Source: Gemmatimonadales bacterium (lineage in GTDB: Bacteria > Gemmatimonadota > Gemmatimonadetes > Gemmatimonadales > GWC2-71-9). From it: a DNA stretch of 16,661 bases. Position numbers and translations under genes: made by a program. The DNA is taken from contig JACKDA010000026.1 of assembly GCA_020633775.1 (NCBI GenBank), forward strand, positions 1 through 16,661, written 5' to 3'. The notes under the pieces are model-generated. The model saw only the letters and a list, made by a program, of their open reading frames with translations. It made no database searches and was not told where the DNA came from. Shown here piece after piece: positions 9,053-15,674 of this stretch (its first letter is position 1; each line of letters starts with the position of its first letter).

Positions 9053-10267
9053 GTGGCCGGCGCGCCCGGGGCGCCCCGCCGGCTCGGCTTCGACGCGATC
9101 CGGGCCCTCCACAACCGGACCGGCCTGGGGAACTACGCCCGCCACATCCTGGACGGACTCGCCGAGGCGGACCCCGCCCGCGAGCTGCACCTGTACACGC
9201 CGCGCCCGGCGGCCCCCGACCTGGCGCCCTGGGCCGAGCGCCTCGGCGCCACGATCCACCTCCCCCCCGCGGGATGGCGTCGCCCCGGCAGCCGGGCGCT
9301 CTGGCGGACCTCCCGCCTCGGCCGGACCGCGCGCACCGACGGGATCGAGCTCTACCACGGCTTGACGCACGAGATCCCCCGGGACCTCCCGCGACGCGGG
9401 ATCCGCTCGGTGGTGAGCGTCCCCGACCTGCTCTACCTCACCCGGCCCGAGCTGTTCGGGTGGGCCGATCGGCACTCCTACACGTGGCGCTACCGCTGGA
9501 GTGCCGAGCACGCCGACGCGGTGATCGCGATCTCGAGCGGCACCCGGGCCGACCTGCTGGCCCACTTCCGGGTCGCCCCGGAGCGGGTCGCCGTCGTCCC
9601 GCCGGCGGTCGATCCCCGCTACCTCGCACCGGTCGAGGCGACGACAGTGGACGCGGTCCGCAACCGCCTCGACCTGCGCGGCCCGTACCTCCTCGCGGTG
9701 GGCACGCTCGAACCCAGAAAGAACCAGCAGCTCGCCGTGGACGCACTCGCCACCTGGCCCGATGGGCCGACCCTCGTGCTCGCGGGCCGGGACGGGGGCA
9801 GCGCCGCGGCGCTCGCGGCCCGCGCGACCGCCCGCAGCCTCCGGAGCCGCGTCCGGATCGTCACCGATGCGAGCGACGTCGAGCTTCCCGCCCTGGTCGC
9901 GGGTGCGGCCTCCGCCTGCTACCTCTCCACCGGCGAGGGGTTCGGCATGCCGATCGTCGAGGCGCTCGCGGCGGGGGTCCCGGTCGTGGCGACGGCCGGG
10001 GCCAACCTCGAGGACGCCGGCGGGACGGTCGTGGACTACGTCCCGGCTGACGACCCCGACGCCGTGGCGAAAGCGTGGCAGGGTCACCTCGCCCCGGACG
10101 CCTCGGCACCGGCCGCCCGCGAGGCACGGGTGGCCCATGCCCGCCGGTTCGACCGTCGCACGCTGGCGATGCGCCTGCTGGCGATCTACGATGCAGTGCA
10201 TCGGGGCGACCCGCTCCCCACCCCCGACGACCTCACCATCCCGCAGCCAGCGAAGGACGGCCCGTGA
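9053..10267 (+). CDS. GT4 family glycosyltransferase
   Basis: A 404-residue GT-B fold glycosyltransferase of family GT4. The N-terminal acceptor domain starts with GLGNYARHI (24-32). The donor domain has VGTLEPRKN (216-224), a common GT4 signature containing the phosphate-binding R222/K223, and EGFGMPIVEA (295-304) with the E-x7-E pair E295/E303. There is no signal peptide or membrane segment, so it probably acts at the cytoplasmic face, moving a sugar from a nucleotide donor to a lipid or sugar acceptor. Donor and acceptor are unknown; mannosyl- or rhamnosyl-type enzymes are the usual close families. The start GTG 9053 lies 3 nt after lepA and has only a weak AGG upstream. The stop overlaps the next gene by 4 nt (GTGA). 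Confidence 0.9.
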   Translation: MAGAPGAPRRLGFDAIRALHNRTGLGNYARHILDGLAEADPARELHLYTPRPAAPDLAPWAERLGATIHLPPAGWRRPGSRALWRTSRLGRTARTDGIELYHGLTHEIPRDLPRRGIRSVVSVPDLLYLTRPELFGWADRHSYTWRYRWSAEHADAVIAISSGTRADLLAHFRVAPERVAVVPPAVDPRYLAPVEATTVDAVRNRLDLRGPYLLAVGTLEPRKNQQLAVDALATWPDGPTLVLAGRDGGSAAALAARATARSLRSRVRIVTDASDVELPALVAGAASACYLSTGEGFGMPIVEALAAGVPVVATAGANLEDAGGTVVDYVPADDPDAVAKAWQGHLAPDASAPAAREARVAHARRFDRRTLAMRLLAIYDAVHRGDPLPTPDDLTIPQPAKDGP

Positions 10268-11238
10268 ACTGGGTACTCGGCATCGACATCGGTGGGACGA
10301 ATCTCGTCGTGGGCGCCGTCGCGATCGACGGCTCGCGGGTCGTGGGGAATCACTCGCGCCCCACCGACGCGAGCCGGGGTCCGGATGCGATCGTCGACGA
10401 CCTGGTCGCGATGGCGAGTCATGCCCGCGACCAGCTCGCCCGCGAGGTCCCCGGAGCCGCCCTCGAGGGTGTCGGGATCGGTGCCCCGGGGCCGCTCGAC
10501 ACGAAGACCGGGATCATCGCCCTGACGCCCAACCTCGGCTGGGTGAACATGCCGCTCCGGGCCCGGCTCGGTGAGCGCCTGGACTTGCCCGCCGCCCTCG
10601 ACAACGACGCCAACTGTGCCGTGCTCGGGGAGGCCTGGGTCGGGGCCGCGCGCGAGGCGCGCTATGTCCTCGGGGTGACGATCGGGACCGGGATCGGCGG
10701 AGGGATCGTCCTCGACCGACGGCTGCACCACGGCGCCTCCGACTGTGCCGGGGAGATCGGGCACATCACCATCGACATGGATGGTCGCCGCTGCGGCTGC
10801 GGCAACTATGGCTGCCTCGAGGCGTACGCCTCCGGCCCCGCGATCGCGATGCGGGCCCGGGAACAGATCCGCTCGGGCGCCGAGAGTCGGCTCGCGGATC
10901 TCGTCGGCGGCGACCTCGAGGCAGTGACGGCCCAGACCGTGTACGAAGCGGCGAGCATCGGCGACGACCTGGCGCGCGACGTGGTGCGGGCGACGGCCCA
11001 GTACCTCGGCACCGGCATCGCGAACCTGCTCAACGTGTTCAATCCCGATCTCGTCGTCGTGATGGGCGGCGTGACCCAGGCCGGCGACGGGCTGTTCGAG
11101 CCGCTCCGTCGCGTGGTCGCCCAGCGGGCGTTCAAGCCGGCCGTCGACGCCTGCCGCATCGTCCCCGGAACGCTGAGCGGGCTCGCGGGCGTCTACGGGG
11201 CCGCCCGCATGTTCCTCGACCAGCGGGACGCCGCCTGA
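10264..11238 (+). CDS. ROK family sugar kinase (glucokinase-like)
   Basis: A 324-residue ROK kinase without the N-terminal helix-turn-helix of ROK repressors, so an enzyme. GIDIGGTN (6-13) is the ATP phosphate loop; DNDAN (113-117) holds the catalytic base D115; GTGIGGG binds the second phosphate region. EIGH (H167) with C177, C179 and C184 forms the ROK zinc site (CxCGxxGCxE). It most likely phosphorylates glucose, possibly N-acetyl-sugars or mannose. GTG 10264 overlaps the upstream GT4 stop; a longer frame to 10075 exists, but the ROK N-terminus fixes the start. The next gene begins inside its stop (TGATG). Family is certain, sugar is not. Confidence 0.93.
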   Translation: MNWVLGIDIGGTNLVVGAVAIDGSRVVGNHSRPTDASRGPDAIVDDLVAMASHARDQLAREVPGAALEGVGIGAPGPLDTKTGIIALTPNLGWVNMPLRARLGERLDLPAALDNDANCAVLGEAWVGAAREARYVLGVTIGTGIGGGIVLDRRLHHGASDCAGEIGHITIDMDGRRCGCGNYGCLEAYASGPAIAMRAREQIRSGAESRLADLVGGDLEAVTAQTVYEAASIGDDLARDVVRATAQYLGTGIANLLNVFNPDLVVVMGGVTQAGDGLFEPLRRVVAQRAFKPAVDACRIVPGTLSGLAGVYGAARMFLDQRDAA

Positions 11239-12206
11239 TGCCCCGACTCGGCGTGATCGGGTCGCTCGTCTGGGACGAGATCCATGGCCGCGATCCCCTC
11301 GCCGCTCCCACCGAGGAGTGGGGCGGCATCGCGTACGCCCTCGCCGCCCTGGATGCGGCGCTCCCGCCGGAGTGGCAGGTCGTGCCGCTGATCAAGGTGG
11401 GCCGCGACCTGGCCCCCCAGGCCGCGGAGTTCCTGCGCACGCTCCACCGCGTGCTGCCCGGGGCCCGCTGCATCGAGGTGCCGGTCGCCAACAATCGTGT
11501 GGTCCTGCGCTACGAGACCGGCGAGCGGCGGTGTGAACGGATGGCGGGTGGCGTCCCGGGATGGACCTGGGCCGAACTCGGCCCCATGGTGCGAGACCTC
11601 GATGCCATCCACTGCAACTTCATCAGCGGCTTCGAGATGTGCCTCGGCACCGCGCGCGCCCTGCGCGACGGCTTCGGCGGCCCGATCTCCGCGGACCTGC
11701 ACTCGCTGCTCCTCGCGATCGGTCCCGACGGGGTGCGGACGCTGCAGCCCCTCCCCGAGGCACCGAGCTGGTTCGGCTGCTTCGACATCGTGCAACTGAA
11801 CGAGGATGAAATGGCCCAGCTCGGCCCGGACCCCCTCGCCGTCGCCGCCAACGCCCTGGGCGCCGGCGTGTCGCTGCTGAACGTGACCCTCGGTGCGCGG
11901 GGTGTCGCCTACGTCGCGACCCCGGGATTCGCCGGCCTGGCGACCACGGGCCCGCGTCGCCCGATCGTGGGGGCCGACCGGGCGGCCCCGATCCGCACCG
12001 AGCGCATCCCGGCGCCGCACGTGGAGGCGCTCGATCCGACCGGCTGTGGCGACGTCTTCGGGGCCACCTGCATGGCCCGGTTGCTGGCGGGGGACAGCGT
12101 CGAGGCCGCCCTCGGCGCCGCGAATGCGGCGGCCGCGCGCAACGCGACCTTCCGCGGCGCCACCCACCTCGCCGGCCACCTGCGCGGCGAACTGGTGCTC
12201 GCCTGA
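11238..12206 (+). CDS. PfkB/ribokinase-family carbohydrate kinase, divergent
   Basis: A 322-residue member of the PfkB superfamily. The C-terminal signature is present as DPTGCGDVF (266-274) followed by an Ala-rich helix; D272 is the catalytic base, and the usual GAGD anion-hole motif reads GCGD here (Cys270). The N-terminus has GSLVWDEI and WGGIAYALAALDA instead of the common GGxxxN pattern, so sugar contacts differ from ribokinase and fructokinase. NNRVVLRYE (90-98) looks like the substrate-lid strand. Substrate could be a sugar, sugar phosphate or nucleoside; I would not name one. ATG 11238 overlaps the ROK stop by 1 nt, and its own stop overlaps the next start in the same way, which implies coupled translation. 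Confidence 0.85.
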   Translation: MPRLGVIGSLVWDEIHGRDPLAAPTEEWGGIAYALAALDAALPPEWQVVPLIKVGRDLAPQAAEFLRTLHRVLPGARCIEVPVANNRVVLRYETGERRCERMAGGVPGWTWAELGPMVRDLDAIHCNFISGFEMCLGTARALRDGFGGPISADLHSLLLAIGPDGVRTLQPLPEAPSWFGCFDIVQLNEDEMAQLGPDPLAVAANALGAGVSLLNVTLGARGVAYVATPGFAGLATTGPRRPIVGADRAAPIRTERIPAPHVEALDPTGCGDVFGATCMARLLAGDSVEAALGAANAAAARNATFRGATHLAGHLRGELVLA

Positions 12207-13105
12207 TGCGGGTGATCACCGTTCCCGGCCACCTCGACCACCGCAGCGTGGACCAGCTCGCCGCCCAGCTCGGCACCTGGCCACCCGAGGAGCGCATCCT
12301 CGTCGACGCCCACGCCGCCGAGTGGGCCTCGCCGTCGGGCTTCACCGCCCTGCTGACCCTCGCCCAGGCGATCGCCGAGGCCGGGGGACCGGCCCCGCGA
12401 CTCACCCTTCCCGCGGCGGACACGGTGACGTCGTACTGGGCGCGCACCGGCTTCATCGCCCACGCCGACGGCCTCTACGAGCTGCACGGCAAGGTGCCCC
12501 GACGGCGCAGTGACGAGGCCAGCGACCTCCTGCTCCCGGTCACCCCGATCCGGGAGGCGAGGGACGTGCACGAAGTCGTGCGCGCGGTGACCGAGGGCGC
12601 GACCCGGATCCTCCGCGAGGAGCTCAAGCTCGAGGCGACGGTCGTCGGTGGCTTCGGGCAGTCGCTCTCCGAGACCTGCCAGAACGTGGTGGAACACGCC
12701 GGGACCGGCGGCTGGGTCGCGGTCCACACCTACAACTATCGCCGGCGGCTCGGGCGCCGGGTCGCGGTGATCTCGGTCAGCGATGCGGGGATCGGCTTCC
12801 GCCGGTCGCTGGAGGCCACCCAGGCGAAGCGCTACGGCGACCGGTGGAGCGACGGGATGGCGATCGAGACCGCGCTGATCCACAACATCTCCCGCTTTCG
12901 CGATCCGGGCCGCGGCCAGGGCCTCGCCGGGACCAAGCGCTACCTCGCCCGCTGGCAGGGCAAGATCGCGATCCGCAGCGGCACCGCGCGCGTCGCCATC
13001 GTGCCGCCGTGGGACGACGAACCGCCGATGACGGAAGGGCTGGCGTGGTTCCCCGGCGCCCAGGTGACGGTGGTGATTCCCGGCAAGGAGGCCCCGGAGG
13101 GATGA
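12206..13105 (+). CDS. STAS-like domain fused to HATPase (anti-sigma-factor-kinase-like)
   Basis: A 299-residue cytoplasmic protein with two domains. Residues about 1-95 resemble a STAS domain: ILVDAHAAEWASPSG (31-45) matches the strand and loop where STAS antagonists carry the phosphorylatable Ser (here S42 or S44), followed by a helix and by SYWARTGFI (76-84). Residues about 112-295 are a GHKL/HATPase domain: N-box SETCQNVVEHAG (155-166; E156, N160), SDAGIGF (192-198), and GRGQGLAG (235-242) as ATP lid. The ATP site looks intact. No histidine phosphoacceptor domain is present, so an SpoIIAB/RsbW-type Ser kinase or an ATP-controlled binding protein is more likely than a two-component kinase. 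No sigma factor or PP2C phosphatase gene lies nearby. The stop overlaps the next start by 4 nt (ATGA), so it and the following STAS-like protein are likely partners. Confidence 0.8.
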   Translation: MRVITVPGHLDHRSVDQLAAQLGTWPPEERILVDAHAAEWASPSGFTALLTLAQAIAEAGGPAPRLTLPAADTVTSYWARTGFIAHADGLYELHGKVPRRRSDEASDLLLPVTPIREARDVHEVVRAVTEGATRILREELKLEATVVGGFGQSLSETCQNVVEHAGTGGWVAVHTYNYRRRLGRRVAVISVSDAGIGFRRSLEATQAKRYGDRWSDGMAIETALIHNISRFRDPGRGQGLAGTKRYLARWQGKIAIRSGTARVAIVPPWDDEPPMTEGLAWFPGAQVTVVIPGKEAPEG

Positions 13106-13650
13106 GTGCCATGATCCCGCTCGACTCGCTCCTGCGCGAGGCCACCGCCGCGACCTATTCGGACCTCGTCACCCGGCCGACCGGGGCCGCCGTGCGCGAT
13201 CGCGTGGTGGGCGCGCTGCGCGAGCGGCCGCGCACCCAGGCGTTGCTCGATTTCTCGCGGATCGGCCTGGTGGACTTCTCGTGCGCCGACGAGGTCGTCG
13301 CGAAGCTGATCCGCGCGGTGCACGACCTCCCCGTCTCCCGCGTCGTCCTGACCGGCGTGCGCGAGGACCACGCCGAGGCGATAGATCACGCCCTGGCCCG
13401 GTACGGCCTGGTCGTCCTCGCCCTTGAAGCCGGGACGGGCCGGCCGAGACTCCTCGGGGAAGTCCCGGTCGACTGGGGCGCGGTCTTCGCGCATTGCGTG
13501 GCCGCGCCGGGGCCCCATGACGCCGACGGGGTCGCCGCCGCGCTCGCGTGGCCCGCGACCCGGGCACGCCAGGCCCTCGAGGGCCTCTGCACCTGCCGCT
13601 GCCTGCTGGCCGGCCCCGATGCCACGTACGACCTCGGAGCGCTCGCGTGA
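13102..13650 (+). CDS. STAS-like (DUF4325-like) protein with winged-helix-like C-terminus
   Basis: A 182-residue protein. Residues about 44-75 contain ALLDFSRIGLVDFSCADEVV (47-66), a STAS-like strand-loop-helix; the SxADE pattern is like the DUF4325 STAS-like family that accompanies HATPase proteins. S60 is the candidate regulatory Ser. After a second strand (VSRVVLTGV, 78-86), the tail 140-182 (GVAAALAWPATRARQALEGL, then YDLGALA at the end) looks like a winged helix or small HTH, with three clustered cysteines (C163, C165, C167). That reading is by eye only. Start: ATG 13102 overlaps the upstream stop (ATGA), but GGAGG at 13096-13100 is 1 nt away from it; ATG 13111 at 10 nt spacing is a real alternative (179 residues). 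It probably binds or is phosphorylated by the preceding HATPase. Confidence 0.7.
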   Translation: MSAMIPLDSLLREATAATYSDLVTRPTGAAVRDRVVGALRERPRTQALLDFSRIGLVDFSCADEVVAKLIRAVHDLPVSRVVLTGVREDHAEAIDHALARYGLVVLALEAGTGRPRLLGEVPVDWGAVFAHCVAAPGPHDADGVAAALAWPATRARQALEGLCTCRCLLAGPDATYDLGALA

Positions 13651-14792
13651 CCGCACGACCCGGCCCCTCGACCCTCGCCATTCATGGCCCGCCGCACCGG
13701 CTCCCCGACGGGTCACCGGCCACCTCCCCGATCGTCCAGACCAGCACCTTCCGCAACCCGATCGGTGGCGAGGACGAGGTCCGCTACACGCGCTACGGCA
13801 ACAATCCCAACCAGCTCGAGGTGGCCCGCCGCTACGCCGCGCTCGAGGGGGCGGAAGCGGCGATCTTCGTGGCGAGCGGCATGGCCGCGACGGCGCTGGC
13901 CCACCTCGCCGTGCTCGGGCCCGGGGATCACCTCGTCGCCTCGCGCTGGATCTACGGCGGCACGCGCGAACTGTTCGACCGCGAGTTCAGTCGGCTCGGC
14001 ATCGCCGTCACGTACGTCGATCCGGCCCACCCGCGCGAGTGGCGCAAGGCGGTCCGCAAGACGACCCGGGCGATCTTCGTGGAGGTGGTCACCAATCCGC
14101 TGATGCGCGTGGTCGACATCGCGGCGGTGGCGAAGGTGACCGCGGATCGCGGCCTCGCGCTGCTGGTCGACGCGACGATGGCCTCCCCGATCGGTTGCCG
14201 CCCGCTCGAGCACGGCGCCGACGTCGTGATCACCAGCGCCACGAAGTACCTCGGCGGCCACAGCGACCTGATCGCCGGCGCGGTGGCCGGCAGCCGGTCG
14301 GTGGTCGACGAGGTGACGCGGCTGATGCGGAACTGGGGCCCCGCGATCGACCCGCACACGGCCTGGCTCGTCGAGCGCGGCATGAAGACGCTCGCGCTCC
14401 GGGTCGAACGCGCCACCGCGAACGCCGCGGCGATCGCGACCTGGGCCTCGAGCCGACCCGAATTCGCCGCGGTGCACTACCCCGGCCTGCCGGATCACCC
14501 GGACCGCGAGCTCACCGCGCGGCTGCTCGACGGCGCCGGGGCGATGGTCGGGCTCGAACTGCGCGGCGGCGCCGCGGCCGCGGCCCGGATGCTCTCGAAC
14601 CTGCGCGTCATCAGTCACGCCCCGTCCTTCGGCGGGGTCGAGTCGCTGGTCAGCGAACCGCGGCTCACCTCCCACAAGGCGCTCGGCCCCGAGGAGCGGG
14701 CGGCGCTGGGGATCCCCGACGGCTTCCTCCGCCTGTCCTGCGGCTGCGAGGACGCCGACGACCTCATCGCGGATCTGGCGAATGCGCTCTAG
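13647..14792 (+). CDS. Trans-sulfuration family PLP enzyme (cystathionine gamma-synthase/lyase type)
   Basis: A 381-residue fold-type I PLP enzyme of the Cys/Met metabolism family. YTRYGNNPNQLEVARR near the N-terminus includes the Tyr/Arg that reach the neighbouring subunit's PLP phosphate; ASGMAA is the phosphate-binding turn; VDATMASP holds the Asp that pairs with the pyridine nitrogen; TSATKYLGGHSD carries the Schiff-base Lys (K200). LRLSCGCED near the C-terminus has the substrate-carboxylate Arg; the usual SVGIED reads SCGCED. Members act as cystathionine synthase, beta- or gamma-lyase, or sulfhydrylase, and motifs do not separate these. GTG 13647 overlaps the upstream stop (GTGA). The last codons and TAG stop lie in a palindrome at the edge of a repeat element, so the C-terminal Ala-Leu could derive from that repeat. 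Confidence 0.93.
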   Translation: MTARPGPSTLAIHGPPHRLPDGSPATSPIVQTSTFRNPIGGEDEVRYTRYGNNPNQLEVARRYAALEGAEAAIFVASGMAATALAHLAVLGPGDHLVASRWIYGGTRELFDREFSRLGIAVTYVDPAHPREWRKAVRKTTRAIFVEVVTNPLMRVVDIAAVAKVTADRGLALLVDATMASPIGCRPLEHGADVVITSATKYLGGHSDLIAGAVAGSRSVVDEVTRLMRNWGPAIDPHTAWLVERGMKTLALRVERATANAAAIATWASSRPEFAAVHYPGLPDHPDRELTARLLDGAGAMVGLELRGGAAAAARMLSNLRVISHAPSFGGVESLVSEPRLTSHKALGPEERAALGIPDGFLRLSCGCEDADDLIADLANAL

Positions 14793-14803
14793 CGCATTCG
14801 CCA
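14776..14803. repeat. Long palindrome over the PLP-enzyme stop codon
   Basis: TGGCGAATGCGCT (14776-14788) and AGCGCATTCGCCA (14791-14803) are perfect reverse complements separated by CT. In RNA this gives a 12-bp stem with loop UCUA, and the TAG stop codon (14790-14792) straddles the loop and 3' arm. No U-tract follows, so it is not a typical intrinsic terminator. It could be an RNA-stabilising or processing hairpin. Confidence 0.8.
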
Positions 14804-14979
14804 TCCCGAGCCCACAGGGCGAGGGATCTCCTGCCCAAGTCGGGAGCGTGGTGCGCTCTAGCGCATGCGCCATCCCGAGCCCACAGGGCGAGGGATCTCC
14901 TGCCCAAGTCGGGAGCGTGGTGCGCTCTCGCGCATGCGCCATCCCGCGGAGGTTGTTGCCCCTTCGCGCATTCGCCATC
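14784..14979 (+). repeat. 69-bp tandem repeat array (two full, two partial copies)
   Basis: Copies 14784-14852 and 14853-14921 are 69 bp each and differ at one base (14798 T versus 14867 G). A third copy, 14922-14946, keeps the first 25 bases with one change (14929). A fourth fragment, 14966-14979, repeats GCGCATTCGCCATC exactly. Each full unit holds GCGCTCTAGCGC (self-complementary), GCCC-ACA-GGGC (hairpin), and GAGCG-TGGTG-CGCTC across the junction. The array fills the gap between the PLP gene and ftsE. It looks like an interspersed extragenic repeat that duplicated in place. No transposase or target duplication is visible. As 69 is divisible by 3, frames run through it and give spurious 23-residue repeats. 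Confidence 0.92.
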
Positions 14980-14987
14980 TTCCCGAC

Positions 14988-15674
14988 GTGATCCGGTTCA
15001 CCAACGTCGCCAAGCGCTACGCCAGCGGGACGGGCCCCGCGCTCGAGGGGATCACGTTCCACATCGCGCGGAACGAGTTCGCCTTCCTCACGGGCCATTC
15101 CGGCGCCGGCAAGTCCACGATCCTCAAGCTGATGTACGCCGAGGAGCGTCCGTCGAGCGGCGATGTGCGCACGCTCGGGTTCCGCATCCCCAGCATCCGG
15201 CCAGACGAGATCCCGCGGCTGCGCCGGCGCCTCGGCGTCGTGTTCCAGGATTTCCGGCTGCTGACCGACCGCACCGCGGCCGAGAACATCGCCTTCGCCC
15301 TCGAGGTGACCGGGGCGCGCGAGGACGTGATCCCGCAGCGGGTGGCCCGCGTGCTCGAGCAGGTCGGACTGGCCGGCAAGGCCGACGCCTTCCCCCGCGA
15401 GCTCTCGGGCGGCGAGCAGCAGCGGGTCGCGATCGCCCGCGCGCTGGTGAACGATCCCGCCGTCCTCCTCGCCGACGAACCGACCGGCAACCTCGACGAG
15501 CGCGCGACCCGGGGCGTGTACCAGCTGCTCCGCGACATCAATGACGCCGGGACGGTGGTGCTCATGGCGACGCACAACCTCGAGCTCGTGCGCGCCTCCG
15601 GGAAGCGCATCCTCGAGTTGCGCGACGGCACCCTCGTCTTCGACTCCGCCGCCGACCAGGGAGGCGAGCCATGA
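14988..15674 (+). CDS. ftsE: Cell division ATP-binding protein FtsE
   Basis: A 228-residue ABC ATPase of the FtsE type and normal length. It pairs with FtsX at the inner face of the septum, where ATP hydrolysis drives activation of peptidoglycan hydrolases. It has Walker A GHSGAGKST (36-44), Q-loop VVFQDFRLL, signature LSGGEQQR (139-146), Walker B LLADEPTGNLD (D163/E164), and switch His in MATHN. The N-terminus IRFTNVAKRY and the phrase GHSGAGKST...L.Y fit FtsE rather than LolD or MacB. GTG 14988 is set by this N-terminus; the frame is open back into the repeat array (to 14865) but that extension is repeat-derived. There is no Shine-Dalgarno. A weak TTGTTG...CATCTT pair (14953-14981) could give a leaderless transcript. 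It overlaps ftsX by 4 nt. Confidence 0.95.
   Translation: MIRFTNVAKRYASGTGPALEGITFHIARNEFAFLTGHSGAGKSTILKLMYAEERPSSGDVRTLGFRIPSIRPDEIPRLRRRLGVVFQDFRLLTDRTAAENIAFALEVTGAREDVIPQRVARVLEQVGLAGKADAFPRELSGGEQQRVAIARALVNDPAVLLADEPTGNLDERATRGVYQLLRDINDAGTVVLMATHNLELVRASGKRILELRDGTLVFDSAADQGGEP

Noticed and set aside
14784..14979. CRISPR array
   Set aside because: The copies are directly abutting, with no unique spacers, only two full units, and no cas genes.
14784..14979. Insertion sequence or transposon end
   Set aside because: No transposase frame, no terminal inverted repeats at both edges and no target duplication; a REP-like extragenic repeat fits better.
14782..14991. 69-residue frame with 23-residue repeats
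   Set aside because: The repeats reflect a 69-bp DNA unit divisible by three. It starts inside the PLP gene, has no ribosome binding site, and all frames remain open through the array.
13713..15575. 620-residue minus-strand frame opposite the PLP enzyme and ftsE
   Set aside because: Both plus-strand genes have full catalytic motifs; the antisense frame has none.
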